Program-made: the position numbers and the translations under genes
The notes under the pieces: model-generated
Told to the model about the DNA's origin: nothing
The model's database searches: none
The model's input: only the letters and a program-made list of their open reading frames with translations
DNA from: Paracoccaceae bacterium
Lineage (GTDB): Bacteria; Pseudomonadota; Alphaproteobacteria; Rhodobacterales; Rhodobacteraceae
NCBI GenBank assembly: GCA_947461435.1
Contig: CANHLE010000001.1
Location: 62,001-126,000, forward strand
Length of the DNA stretch: 64,000 nt
Direction of reading: 5' to 3'
Part shown: positions 43,236 through 52,366 of the stretch, piece after piece
Layout: each line of letters begins with the position of its first letter
Position numbering within the stretch: position 1 is the stretch's first letter

Positions 43236-43994
43236 ATGGCGCTGATCGAGATTGAAAATCTGTCGGTGACCTATCGGTCCAAGGGGCGCAGTGTCACCGC
43301 GGTGGAAAGCGTGTCCTTGGGCGTGGAGGCGCGCCAAAGCTTTGGCCTTGTGGGTGAAAGCGGATCGGGCAAATCGACCATCCTGCGCGCGATCTGCGGT
43401 TTGGCCCCGGTGACGGGCGGTACCATCCGTATTGGCGGCGATCTGGTGCCAACGCCGCGCGGGCGGGCCTTTTCAGCGCGGGTTCAGATGGTATTTCAAG
43501 ACCCCTACGCCAGCTTGCACCCGCGCCATACGCTGGACCGCACCCTGTCAGAACCTTTGGCGATCCACGGCATCGGCCAGACCGATGCGCGCGTGATGCA
43601 GGCGCTGGACGATGTGGGTTTGCCGCAAAGTTTTCGGTTTCGCTATCCCCATCAGTTGTCAGGTGGGCAGCGTCAGCGCGTGGCGATCGCACGTGCCTTG
43701 ATGCTGCGGCCAGAAATCTTGTTGCTGGACGAGCCGACAAGCGCGCTGGATGCCTCGGTTCAGGCGGAGACGTTGAATCTTTTGAACCGATTGCGCACCG
43801 AGCGGGGTTTGACGTTCTTGATGGTCAGCCATGATCTGGCTGTCATTGACCATATGTGTGACCGAATTTTGGTGATGCAAAACGGGCGCGCGGTGGAAGA
43901 GCTGTCGCGGCAGGACCTTGCCAGCGCCAAGATGAAAACCGATTATGCCCGCAGCCTGTTTTCGGCCTCGGCCGACCGGATGCTTGAACCTTGA
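43236..43994 (+). CDS. ABC transporter ATP-binding protein, DppF type (second importer)
   Basis: The 252-residue ATPase has Walker A GESGSGKS (40-47), MVFQDPYASLHPRH, signature LSGGQRQRV, Walker [12 protein letters not shown] and SHDLA. It is shorter than usual DppF proteins and lacks the HPYT-type tail. It starts one base after the previous stop (TAACATG) and is followed ten bases later by a dipeptidase gene, so the peptidase is probably on the same transcript. Confidence 0.9.
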   Translation: MALIEIENLSVTYRSKGRSVTAVESVSLGVEARQSFGLVGESGSGKSTILRAICGLAPVTGGTIRIGGDLVPTPRGRAFSARVQMVFQDPYASLHPRHTLDRTLSEPLAIHGIGQTDARVMQALDDVGLPQSFRFRYPHQLSGGQRQRVAIARALMLRPEILLLDEPTSALDASVQAETLNLLNRLRTERGLTFLMVSHDLAVIDHMCDRILVMQNGRAVEELSRQDLASAKMKTDYARSLFSASADRMLEP

Positions 43995-44004
43995 AGAGGC
44001 CCAG

Positions 44005-45063
44005 ATGATCCCTGTTTTTGACGGTCACAATGACATCTTGTACCGCATTGATGCGCATTCGGCCAAGCGCGAGGCGCTGTGGCTGCGTGGGGAAGATGCG
44101 TGGCAAATGGATCTGCCGCGCATGCAAAAAGGGGGCTTTGCAGGTGGCTTTTTTGCCGTCTACATCGCCTCTCCCTCCGAAGGGGAGGCTGCATCGTTTC
44201 TGGACGCGATGAACAATCCGCCCTACGATTTGCCTTTGCCGGCGCTGATTGCAGCGGATGTCGCCTTGCCCAAGGCCATGGAACTGGTGGGCCATCTGAT
44301 GTGGATGGAGCGGGCCGCCAAAGGCGCTTTCAAGATTTGCCGTACCGCCAAGGAGCTGCGCGAATGTCTGCGCGACGGGGTGATTTCGGCGATTTTGCAT
44401 TTTGAAGGGGCCGAAGCGATCGGCGAAAATCTGGATGCGCTGTATCAATTCCATGCCATGGGCCTGCGGTCCCTTGGGCCGGTCTGGTCACGTCCGACAA
44501 TCTTTGGCCATGGCGTGCCGTTTGCCTTCCCTTCGGGGCCTGATACCGGATTGGGGCTGACCCATGCCGGAAAAGATCTGATCCGGGCCTGCAATGACTT
44601 GCGCGTGATGGTGGACCTGAGCCATCTGAACGAGAACGGATTTTGGGATGTGGCCAAGATTTCGACCGCGCCTTTGGTCGCGACCCATTCGAATGCCCAT
44701 GCCCTGTGCCAAACCAGCCGCAACCTGACAGACCGGCAACTGCATGCCATCCGCGATACGGGCGGCATGGTGGGGTTGAACTTTGCCACCTGCTTTTTGC
44801 GCGAGGACGGGCGCGAAGGCGCCGACATGACGCTGGAGCCGATGCTGCGCCATCTGGATCATCTGATCACGCAATTGGGCGAAGATCATGTGGGCCTGGG
44901 ATCTGATTTTGATGGGGCGACCATTCCGCAAGACATTGGCGATGTGGCAGGTTTGCCCGTGCTGATCAAGGCGATGCAGGACCACGGCTTTGGCCCGGCC
45001 CTGATGAAAAAGCTGGCGCATGAGAACTGGTTTACCCTTCTCGAGCGGACCTGGGGGCAGTAA
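44005..45063 (+). CDS. Membrane-dipeptidase-family (M19) peptidase (second paralogue)
   Basis: The 352-residue zinc peptidase has FDGHNDILYR (His8, Asp10), the Glu in LHFEGAEAIG near 134, and THSNAHAL near 231, plus LGSDFDGATIP near the end. No signal peptide is seen, so imported dipeptides would be cleaved in the cytoplasm. It is the last peptide-related gene of the importer operon, ten bases after the second ATPase. The paralogue lies just upstream of the operon on the other strand. Confidence 0.88.
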   Translation: MIPVFDGHNDILYRIDAHSAKREALWLRGEDAWQMDLPRMQKGGFAGGFFAVYIASPSEGEAASFLDAMNNPPYDLPLPALIAADVALPKAMELVGHLMWMERAAKGAFKICRTAKELRECLRDGVISAILHFEGAEAIGENLDALYQFHAMGLRSLGPVWSRPTIFGHGVPFAFPSGPDTGLGLTHAGKDLIRACNDLRVMVDLSHLNENGFWDVAKISTAPLVATHSNAHALCQTSRNLTDRQLHAIRDTGGMVGLNFATCFLREDGREGADMTLEPMLRHLDHLITQLGEDHVGLGSDFDGATIPQDIGDVAGLPVLIKAMQDHGFGPALMKKLAHENWFTLLERTWGQ

Positions 45064-45099
45064 CACAAGGGGGATAAGCCCCTGCTGAAAGGTTTTCCC

Positions 45100-45864
45100 A
45101 TGTCCGCGCCTCTTGCCATTGTCACTGCTGGAACCTCGGCCCTTGGTCGCGATTTCGTGCTGGCCCTTGCCGGGGCTGGGTATGATGTGGCGTTTACCCA
45201 TCTTGGCTCGGCCGAGGCGGCAGAAACCTTAGGCGGTCAGGTGCAAGCCCTTGGGCGCCGTGCCATTTTTGACGATTGTGATGCCGCAGACGAAGCCGCG
45301 GTTGAGGCGTTTCACGCCAGGGCGGCCGCCTTTGGCGGGGTGCCGCGGGTTCTGGTCAACAATGCGGGTGTGCAAACCTGGTCGCCGCTGCTGGATCTGA
45401 AAGTCGAGGATTGGGACCGCGTGATTGGCACCAACCTGCGCGGCACCTTCTTGAACACACGGGCCGTGGGCCGCGCCATGCGGCAAGCCGGGCAGGGCGG
45501 GGCCATTGTGACGCTGGGGTCAGGGTGCAACAAGCAGGCGTTTCCCCGTTTGGTGGATTATACCGCCTCCAAGGGGGGGATTGAGCAGTTCACCAAGGTG
45601 GCCGCTGTGGAACTTGGCCCCTATGGGATAAGGGTCAATTGTCTGGCGCCGGGGGCGATTGCGACAGAACGCACCGCCCGAGAGGCGCCTGATTATGCCG
45701 CCACGTGGGCGCCGGTGACGCCGCTGCGCCGCGTCGGCACGCCGGCCGATCTGGTGGGGCCCTTGTTGTTTTTGGTGTCGGATGCCGCCGCCTTTGTGAC
45801 CGGGCAGACCTTGTGGGTGGATGGCGGCGCTTTCAGCCAGGCCAATTGGCCCTATCCAACCTGA
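45100..45864 (+). CDS. Short-chain dehydrogenase/reductase
   Basis: The 254-residue SDR has the catalytic Y-T-A-S-K motif (about 154-158), NNAGVQ (about 87-92) and a C-terminal GQTLWVDGGAF. The cofactor loop reads TAGTSALG rather than the usual TGxxxGIG, with Ala in place of the first Gly, so cofactor binding may differ. It starts 36 bases after the dipeptidase stop and may be co-transcribed. The substrate cannot be told from sequence. Confidence 0.84.
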   Translation: MSAPLAIVTAGTSALGRDFVLALAGAGYDVAFTHLGSAEAAETLGGQVQALGRRAIFDDCDAADEAAVEAFHARAAAFGGVPRVLVNNAGVQTWSPLLDLKVEDWDRVIGTNLRGTFLNTRAVGRAMRQAGQGGAIVTLGSGCNKQAFPRLVDYTASKGGIEQFTKVAAVELGPYGIRVNCLAPGAIATERTAREAPDYAATWAPVTPLRRVGTPADLVGPLLFLVSDAAAFVTGQTLWVDGGAFSQANWPYPT

Positions 45865-45974
45865 CCGTAAGGTTTTTCCAAAGCGCCGCATTGCCTAAGT
45901 CTTCTTTGCTTTTGGCATGCCGCATGCGAAGATTTTCGAAAGCCTGACAGGGCCAACCAAACAAGGAAAATGAT

Positions 45975-47099
45975 ATGAGCCGCCACGACCCCGCGCTTGA
46001 CGATCTTCGCGCAAATGTTGCGGTGCCCTTTGAGCGCGCCCACGCGATGCCAAAAGCCGTCTACACCAGTGAGGCCTTCGCCCAGTTGGAACGCGCCCAT
46101 ATCTTTGGCAAAGCCTGGCTTTGTGCGGGCCGGGCCGATGCGTTGAAAGAACCGGGCGATTACATGACGATGGAAATCTCAGGCGAGCCTGTGATCATAC
46201 TGCGCGACAAGGATGGGGCACTGCGCGGTCTTTCCAATGTCTGCCGCCACAGGATGAGCACCCTGTTGGAAGGGCGCGGTCATGTCAGGGCCATCGTGTG
46301 CCCTTATCATGCGTGGACCTATAATCTGGATGGCAGCCTGCGCGGCGCGCCGGCAATGACCCTGAACGAAAGCTTTTGCAAAGAGGTGATTGGTCTGCCG
46401 CAGGTTCGGGTGGAAAACTGGCTTGGCTGGATCATGGTGACCTTGAACCCTGATGCCCCCGCGCCCGCAGAGGCGCTGGCCGAGGTCGGTGCGCTGGTGG
46501 GGCATCTTGGGATGGAAACCTATAGCGAAACCTTCCGTGAAGAGTTTCGCTGGGCCACCAACTGGAAGGTGCTGGCCGAGAATTTCATGGAAAGTTATCA
46601 TTTGCCTGCCTGTCACGCGGGCACGATCGGGGGGGCCTCCAAGCTGGAGGAAATGGTTTGTCCCGTGGGGTTTAATGCCTTCAATTATCATTTCATCTTG
46701 AAAAACGATACGGTGCCCTTGGCTTTGGCCCATCCATCCAACACGACGTTGCAAGGGGATGAGCGGCGGATGACATGGCTGTTGGCGATCTATCCGTCGT
46801 TGTTGATCACGTTAACGCCGGGATATTTTTGGTATCTTAGCCTGACGCCAGATGGTCCGGGCCATGTCAAAGTGCTGTTTGGCGGGGGCATGTCGCCCGA
46901 ATGGATGGCCGATCCTTCGGCGGCGGAAAACTTGGCGCGGGTGAAGGCGCTGCTGGACGATGTGAACGTCGAAGACAAGGGCTGCACCGAACGGGTGTAC
47001 CGTGGGCTGATTGCGGCCATGTCGCACCCGGGGCCTCTGAGCCATCTGGAACGGCCGAACTTTGAATTTGCCCAATACATTTCCCGCATGATCCCGTGA
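45975..47099 (+). CDS. Rieske non-heme iron oxygenase, large subunit
   Basis: The 374-residue protein has the Rieske cluster ligands C-R-H (Cys90, His92) and C-P-Y-H (Cys109, His112), then the mononuclear iron motif E-x-Y-H-x4-H (His209, His214) in NFMESYHLPACH, and an acidic segment DDVNVEDKGC near 330-340 that can supply the third ligand. The layout resembles glycine-betaine/choline-type Rieske monooxygenases as well as aromatic dioxygenases. No reductase or small subunit is adjacent, so electrons must come from elsewhere. GGAAA lies ahead of the ATG, and a short leader separates it from the SDR. Confidence 0.87.
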   Translation: MSRHDPALDDLRANVAVPFERAHAMPKAVYTSEAFAQLERAHIFGKAWLCAGRADALKEPGDYMTMEISGEPVIILRDKDGALRGLSNVCRHRMSTLLEGRGHVRAIVCPYHAWTYNLDGSLRGAPAMTLNESFCKEVIGLPQVRVENWLGWIMVTLNPDAPAPAEALAEVGALVGHLGMETYSETFREEFRWATNWKVLAENFMESYHLPACHAGTIGGASKLEEMVCPVGFNAFNYHFILKNDTVPLALAHPSNTTLQGDERRMTWLLAIYPSLLITLTPGYFWYLSLTPDGPGHVKVLFGGGMSPEWMADPSAAENLARVKALLDDVNVEDKGCTERVYRGLIAAMSHPGPLSHLERPNFEFAQYISRMIP

Positions 47100-47211
47100 C
47101 AGGTATTGGCCGCGGACGGGCGGCTGCCGCTTTTGCACATCAAACCTGTGGGAAGGAACGGGAAACGACCTTGGCCCTTGCCCTTGGCGGCTGGGGCGTT
47201 ACCTTTGGTCT

Positions 47212-47925
47212 ATGAACAACGCCCCCATCCTGATTGTCGCCCATGGGCAACCCTCGGACCCGCAGAAAGCGGAAGACGAGCTGGCCCTTTTGGGCCGTGC
47301 CCTTGGCGCCTTATTGCCTGAGCGTGCGGTGGAAACCGCAACCCTTGCCGCCCCCGGCGTGATGGCGAAAAAATTGGCGGCGTTGGGCCCCGGCGGGCGG
47401 GTGTATCCCTTGTTCATGGCTGGCGGGTGGTTTACGCGGGTTTTGCTGCCAAAGCGATTGGCCGAGGCTGGCGCGGAAGATTGGCATGTTTTGGAACCCA
47501 TGGGCTGCGATCCGGCCGTGCATGATCTGGCTGTACGGATCGTCGCCGAAACGGGTCATGTCACGCAGGTGGTCCTGGCCGCCCATGGATCCGGCCAAAG
47601 CCCGGTGCCATCCGACATTGCGCATCATGTTGCAGGCCTGATCTCGGCGCGTCTGGGGGTTGCGGCGCAAGCGGCCTTTATCGACCAAAGCCCGCGCCTT
47701 GCCGAGGTGCAGGCCAAAGAAACAGGCGCCGTTTGCCTGCCGTTTTTTGCAGCGCCCGGCGGCCATGTCACGCAGGATATTCCCGCCGCCTTGGCCGAAG
47801 CGGGCTTTGCCGGGCGGATTTTGCCGCCCTTGGGGTTAGATCCGCGCCTGCCTGCGCTGATTGCGGCAGCTGTCAGGAAGGGCGCGCTGGTTTGCCAAGA
47901 AGAATGCCGGTGGCGCCGACCCTAA
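47212..47925 (+). CDS. CbiX/SirB-like chelatase-family protein
   Basis: The 237-residue protein has two class II chelatase-like halves: ILIVAHGQPSDPQ at the N-terminus with VYPLFMAGGWFT, then VVLAAHGSGQSPVP near 120 with VCLPFFAAPGGHV. The His in each AHG motif fits metal or tetrapyrrole binding in sirohydrochlorin cobalto- or ferrochelatases. It stands alone, with its end overlapping the convergent glutamine-synthetase gene by four bases. No other cobalamin or siroheme gene is in the window, so the metal and role are uncertain. Confidence 0.75.
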   Translation: MNNAPILIVAHGQPSDPQKAEDELALLGRALGALLPERAVETATLAAPGVMAKKLAALGPGGRVYPLFMAGGWFTRVLLPKRLAEAGAEDWHVLEPMGCDPAVHDLAVRIVAETGHVTQVVLAAHGSGQSPVPSDIAHHVAGLISARLGVAAQAAFIDQSPRLAEVQAKETGAVCLPFFAAPGGHVTQDIPAALAEAGFAGRILPPLGLDPRLPALIAAAVRKGALVCQEECRWRRP

Positions 47926-49313
47926 ACGGTATAAAGGTATAGATCGAAATCCACTTCGCTGACCGTGCGGTTCACCCGGGCATATTCTGCAGATTTCACG
48001 GCCGTGAACGTGCGGTGCATATCTGCTCCAAGCGCGTCGATCAAAAAGGTTGAGGATTTGGCCGCTTGGATGGCGCTGCGCCAATCGGCGGGAATATCAA
48101 CCTGCGACACCGCATCATAGCCATTGCCCGTCACCTCTGGACCGGGGTCAATCTTGTGCGCAAGCCCATGACGAATGCCCGCCAGAACCGTTGCCGCCAC
48201 CAGATAGGGATTGGCATCCACCCCAGCAGGGCGATGTTCGATGCGCCGCGCGCGGATGTCTCCGGCCGGAATGCGCAGGGCGACTGACCGGTTGTTGACG
48301 CCCCAGGTCGGAGAAACGGGCGCATAGGACTGGCTGGCAAAGCGGCGCCATGAATTGGCATGCGGGGCAAAGACCAGCATGCTTTCGCCCATGGTCTGGA
48401 TCAGGCCACCCATTGAATGACGTATCGTGTCGTTATACTGGCCCTCGGTGGGTTCAACGAACACATTCTGCCCCGCCTTATCCAGCATCGAGACGTGGAA
48501 ATGCATGCCGGATCCGGCATATTCTTCGTTTGGTTTGGCCATGAAACAGGCGGTCACACCATGCAGGCGGGCGTGCATGCGCACAAGACGCTTGAGCCGC
48601 ATCAGATCATCCGCAGCCTGCATGACATTTTCGCGGTAGTGCAGAGTCAATTCATATTGTCCGGGCGCAAATTCGGAAATCAAGGTTTCAACCTTGATCC
48701 CCGCGGCCTTGGCCCCGGCATATACATCGTTGAACAAGGGCAACATGCCGTGCAATTGGTCTACCGAATACACATCGGTCTTTGAATTGGGCCGCCCGTC
48801 CAGCACGTCGCGCGCGGGTACCATCTTGCCGCGCGGATCCCGCTCGTTTGCCAACAAGAAAAACTCAAGCTCGAAGGCGCCGGCGGGAAAAAGCCCTTCG
48901 GCGGCCAACGCATCAACCTGCCGCCGCATGGCGTGGCGCGGATCGCTTGTCATTTGGCTGCCATCCAGATTGTAGAGCGACAGGAACACCTCACCGCGGG
49001 CCGGTGTGGTGCCGACAAGGGGAATCAGACTGCCCGGAATGGGCCATGCGCGCCGATCACCATCGCCCTGATCCCAGATCAGGCCGGTTTCATGCACATC
49101 CTCGCCGCAGATATCCAGACCCAGAATCGAAATCGGCATATGCCGCCCCGTCTTGTAGATCGACAAAAGCTCGTGCCGGCGAATGATTTTTCCCCGCCCG
49201 ATTCCGTTGGAATCGTGCAAGACAATGTCGAAGGCTTCAATCTCGGGATGGGCGGCCAAGAACGCTTCGGCCTCTGCAACGGTGGATCCAGAGGGGCTGG
49301 GCAGGTCGGTCAT
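47922..49313 (-). CDS. PuuA-type gamma-glutamyl-amine ligase (glutamine synthetase family)
   Basis: The 463-residue enzyme has glutamine-synthetase landmarks: a short N-terminal beta-grasp domain, FELEFFLL near 150 for metal, EFAPGQYELTLHY near 218, the ATP-binding GSGMHFHVSM near 270 and an R-RIEHRPAGVDANPYL segment near 365. The length and lack of an adenylylation site fit gamma-glutamylpolyamine synthetases, which attach glutamate to an amine for breakdown. Its start overlaps the class III aminotransferase stop in ATGA. The amine substrate is unknown. Confidence 0.86.
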   Translation of the reverse strand: MTDLPSPSGSTVAEAEAFLAAHPEIEAFDIVLHDSNGIGRGKIIRRHELLSIYKTGRHMPISILGLDICGEDVHETGLIWDQGDGDRRAWPIPGSLIPLVGTTPARGEVFLSLYNLDGSQMTSDPRHAMRRQVDALAAEGLFPAGAFELEFFLLANERDPRGKMVPARDVLDGRPNSKTDVYSVDQLHGMLPLFNDVYAGAKAAGIKVETLISEFAPGQYELTLHYRENVMQAADDLMRLKRLVRMHARLHGVTACFMAKPNEEYAGSGMHFHVSMLDKAGQNVFVEPTEGQYNDTIRHSMGGLIQTMGESMLVFAPHANSWRRFASQSYAPVSPTWGVNNRSVALRIPAGDIRARRIEHRPAGVDANPYLVAATVLAGIRHGLAHKIDPGPEVTGNGYDAVSQVDIPADWRSAIQAAKSSTFLIDALGADMHRTFTAVKSAEYARVNRTVSEVDFDLYLYTV

Positions 49314-50686
49314 TTTGCATCTCGGTTAAAAAGGTCTGTCAGCACTTCGTCGAAGGCGGCGATCAGGCGGTCCACCTGACGCGTCTTCGTTTTAGGGCAG
49401 ATCAGCATCATGTTATGGAACGGTGCAATCAGGCTGCCGCGGTTCAAAAGGGCGGTATGCAGCGCTGATTCTACTTGGGGTTGATGGGCCTGTGCGGCCT
49501 CGGTGCCATTATTCAACGGGCCGCTGGCGCAGATAAATTCAACCCGCGCGCCCACGCGGACCACGTGCCAGGGCGCGCCCACTTTGTTGATCGCAGCCGT
49601 CAGGCCAACAGACAGACGTTCGGCCAGACTTTCCATGTGGGCGTAATTCTTGCGCGTCATGACTTCGCCCAAAGTGGCCCGCAAGCAGGAGAATTGCAGC
49701 GGATTGGCAGACAGGGTTGTGCCCATGCCCGAATGGCCGGACGGGCGCTGTGCGTTGGCGATTGCATAGCGATCCGCCATCTGCGGCGTCATGCCCCAAA
49801 CGGCGGTGGGCAGACCGCCCGCAACGCATTTGCCGACCACGAACATGTCAGGCGACAAATCATGCACCCGGGTATAGCCGCCAAGGCCTGTCGAAATCGT
49901 GTGAGTTTCGTCGATGATCAAGACGGCACCGTATTTGGTGGCAAGGGCGCGCAGACCGGCGTGAAAACCCTCTTGTGGCAAGACCATGCAGGAATTGGTC
50001 ATGACAGGTTCGGTCAGGATGGCAGCCACATCGCCCTTGGCCAGTGCCGCCTCGACCCCGGCCAAATCGTTGAATTCGCAGGCCACCGCCCCTAGGGACA
50101 GATCGGCAACCTGGCCCAGAAGACCCACCCGATTGCGCGTGACGCCATCGACCAGTTCGACCATCACATCATCAACCGTACCGTGATAGCATCCGTGAAA
50201 GACCAGAATCTTGGGCCGACCCGTGACCGCGCGGGCGACGCGGATGGAAAAACGGTTGGCATCGGTTGCCGTGGTCGCGATCTGCCAGCGGAAATCGCCA
50301 AAGCGATGTGTCAGAAGATGCCCCGCGGCAAGGGCGTCTTCGGTGGGCAGCATGAAGGTCAGGCCGCGGCGGGCCTGCGCGCGAAGCGCCTTGGCCACAG
50401 GCTCGGGCGAGTGGCCGAACATCGAACCGGTATCACCAAGGCAAAAGTCATCCAGTTCAAAGCCGTCGATGTCGACGATGCGCGCATCCTTGGCGTCTTG
50501 CACCAAGGGCAGAAACGGCATCGGCCAGTCTTTCATCCAATGCAGGGGCACATTGTCAAGAAACACTCCGGCCCCCTTGGCCGCAGCCCGGGATTTTACG
50601 CGCCCTGCCGCAAAGCGTTTTGCTTCGCGCGCTGCGAACGCTGTCAGCCGGTCCGGATCAATCCCGGCGATCAGATCTTTGCCCAT
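49310..50686 (-). CDS. Class III (glutamate-semialdehyde-type) PLP aminotransferase
   Basis: The 458-residue protein has the PLP Asp in IIDETHTISTGLGGY and the cofactor Lys in VVGKCVAGGLP (near residue 285), followed by SGMGTTLSANPL. The order and motifs match the glutamate-1-semialdehyde-aminomutase-like branch of class III aminotransferases. It sits 103 bases downstream of the AruI-like gene and overlaps the gamma-glutamyl ligase, which suggests transamination of an amine or aminoaldehyde in the same pathway. It might instead be an amino-mutase. Confidence 0.84.
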   Translation of the reverse strand: MGKDLIAGIDPDRLTAFAAREAKRFAAGRVKSRAAAKGAGVFLDNVPLHWMKDWPMPFLPLVQDAKDARIVDIDGFELDDFCLGDTGSMFGHSPEPVAKALRAQARRGLTFMLPTEDALAAGHLLTHRFGDFRWQIATTATDANRFSIRVARAVTGRPKILVFHGCYHGTVDDVMVELVDGVTRNRVGLLGQVADLSLGAVACEFNDLAGVEAALAKGDVAAILTEPVMTNSCMVLPQEGFHAGLRALATKYGAVLIIDETHTISTGLGGYTRVHDLSPDMFVVGKCVAGGLPTAVWGMTPQMADRYAIANAQRPSGHSGMGTTLSANPLQFSCLRATLGEVMTRKNYAHMESLAERLSVGLTAAINKVGAPWHVVRVGARVEFICASGPLNNGTEAAQAHQPQVESALHTALLNRGSLIAPFHNMMLICPKTKTRQVDRLIAAFDEVLTDLFNRDAK

Positions 50687-50788
50687 GGCATCCCCCGCGT
50701 CATCACATGCGCCCTTATGCCAAAGAATTTGATCAAATCAAAGGCGCAGCACAAAAGAATTTCCGGACGATGTCCGCGACGCTCCGGC

Positions 50789-52366
50789 CTAGCGATTGAC
50801 CCGAACTTCGATCATGCGCGGCCCCTCGCAGGCCTGGGACAGGGCCCATGTCAGAACCTCCGGCTCGTTCGGGATCGACGTGAAGGGCAGATCGCAGGCA
50901 GCCGCGAAGGGTTCCATCCGCAAGGGAGAGGGCGTGCAACCAATGACTTCGGTGTTGGCGCCGCGCATCGCTTCGGCGATTTCCATGAAGGCGGCGTTGT
51001 TCCAGACAACGAAGGTGATGGGCAGCTTTTCATCCACGGCCGTGCGCAACTCGCCCGGGCTGAATTGCAATCCACCATCGCCGATCAGGCAGATCACCGG
51101 CACGCCCGGCAAGGCCAATGCCGCCCCAACGGCGGCACCCGGGCCAAAGCCAAGCGCGCCATATCCGGTGGCGGCATTGAACCAGCCGCCGGGGCGGTCG
51201 TGATCATAGTAGAGATTGGCAGCATAAACGGGCTGCGTGCTGTCGCCCACGATGACGCATCCCTTGATGGCCGTGCGGATCGCTTCGACCATTTGCAGCT
51301 GGCCCGGCATTGGGGCGTACATCTCTCCCAGATCGGCGCGGGCGTTGTGGCGCGCGACATCGGCCCGTGCCGCGCCATCGGACTTGCGTGCGGTAAGGGC
51401 GGGCAACAGGGCGGTTACAAAGGCCCCGGCATCGGCCTGCACGGTCAAGGCTGCGGGATGGCGCGCCAATTGGTCGGCGCAGACATCCACCCGGATCATG
51501 GTGGACAGGGCCGGCAAAGTGCCGGTTGCATACATGTCGAAATCGGTTTGGCCGATCTCGCTGCCCAAGACCAGCACTTGATCAGAACCGGCAATCAGGG
51601 CCCGCACGGCCTGAACCGAGGGGGACGCAGGCACACAGAGCGGATGGCCATGCATCATGCCGCGCGCGTTCACGGTTTGCACCACGGGGGCATCCAGCCG
51701 TTCGGCCAAGGCCCGCAGTGAGGGGTCCAGCCCGCGGGCGCCGCCGCCCGCGATGATCACCGGCCGTTTGGCGGCGTTCAGAAGGGCGGCCACCTGCACC
51801 ATGTCCCGATCGGCCACACAGGGCCGGGCGGGCAAGGCCGCCGGGGCCGCCAGCGGTGGACAGGGCAGGGGCATCACATCGGTCGGAACTTCGATATGAA
51901 CTGGTCCGGGTCGGCCGGTGGCCAAAGTGGCAAAGGCCCAATCCAGAACCTCGCCCACTTCAGACGGTTCGGTGATCTGGCGGCTGGGGCAAAGGGTGCG
52001 CACCATGGCCTGCTGATCGGGCAATTCATGTAGTCGGCCAAAACCTTTGCCCAGACTATCACGGCGATTGACGCCGGAAATCACCAGAACGGGCACGGAA
52101 TCTTCGCGGCTTTGGGCCATGGCGGTCAGGGCATTTGTTATGCCAGGTCCGGTGATGACCAAAGCCACACCCGGACGGCCCGACGCGCGCGCATAGCCGT
52201 CGGCCATGAAAGCGCAGCCTTGTTCATGGCGCGCCGTCACGTGGCGGATCGGGCTGCCTGAGAGGCCACGGTACATTTCAACCGTGTGCACACCGGGAAT
52301 TCCAAAGATCACTTCAACCCCGCGGGCGGCCAAACCTTCGACCATCCGCTCGCCAACCGTCTTCAT
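50789..52366 (-). CDS. aruI: TPP-dependent 2-oxoacid decarboxylase, AruI-like
   Basis: The 525-residue thiamine diphosphate enzyme starts MKTVGERMVEGLAARGVEVIF-like, with the activating Glu in ARHEQGCAFMADGYARASG (near 48) and the cofactor motif IGDGGLQFSPGEL...WNNAAFMEI (about 425-460). It resembles 5-guanidino-2-oxopentanoate decarboxylase of the arginine transaminase pathway more than acetolactate synthase. An AruH-like transaminase directly upstream, overlapping by ATGA, supports that. ATG 52366 is chosen for this overlap. The guanidinobutyrate steps are missing here, so a related 2-oxoacid remains possible. Confidence 0.78.
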   Translation of the reverse strand: MKTVGERMVEGLAARGVEVIFGIPGVHTVEMYRGLSGSPIRHVTARHEQGCAFMADGYARASGRPGVALVITGPGITNALTAMAQSREDSVPVLVISGVNRRDSLGKGFGRLHELPDQQAMVRTLCPSRQITEPSEVGEVLDWAFATLATGRPGPVHIEVPTDVMPLPCPPLAAPAALPARPCVADRDMVQVAALLNAAKRPVIIAGGGARGLDPSLRALAERLDAPVVQTVNARGMMHGHPLCVPASPSVQAVRALIAGSDQVLVLGSEIGQTDFDMYATGTLPALSTMIRVDVCADQLARHPAALTVQADAGAFVTALLPALTARKSDGAARADVARHNARADLGEMYAPMPGQLQMVEAIRTAIKGCVIVGDSTQPVYAANLYYDHDRPGGWFNAATGYGALGFGPGAAVGAALALPGVPVICLIGDGGLQFSPGELRTAVDEKLPITFVVWNNAAFMEIAEAMRGANTEVIGCTPSPLRMEPFAAACDLPFTSIPNEPEVLTWALSQACEGPRMIEVRVNR

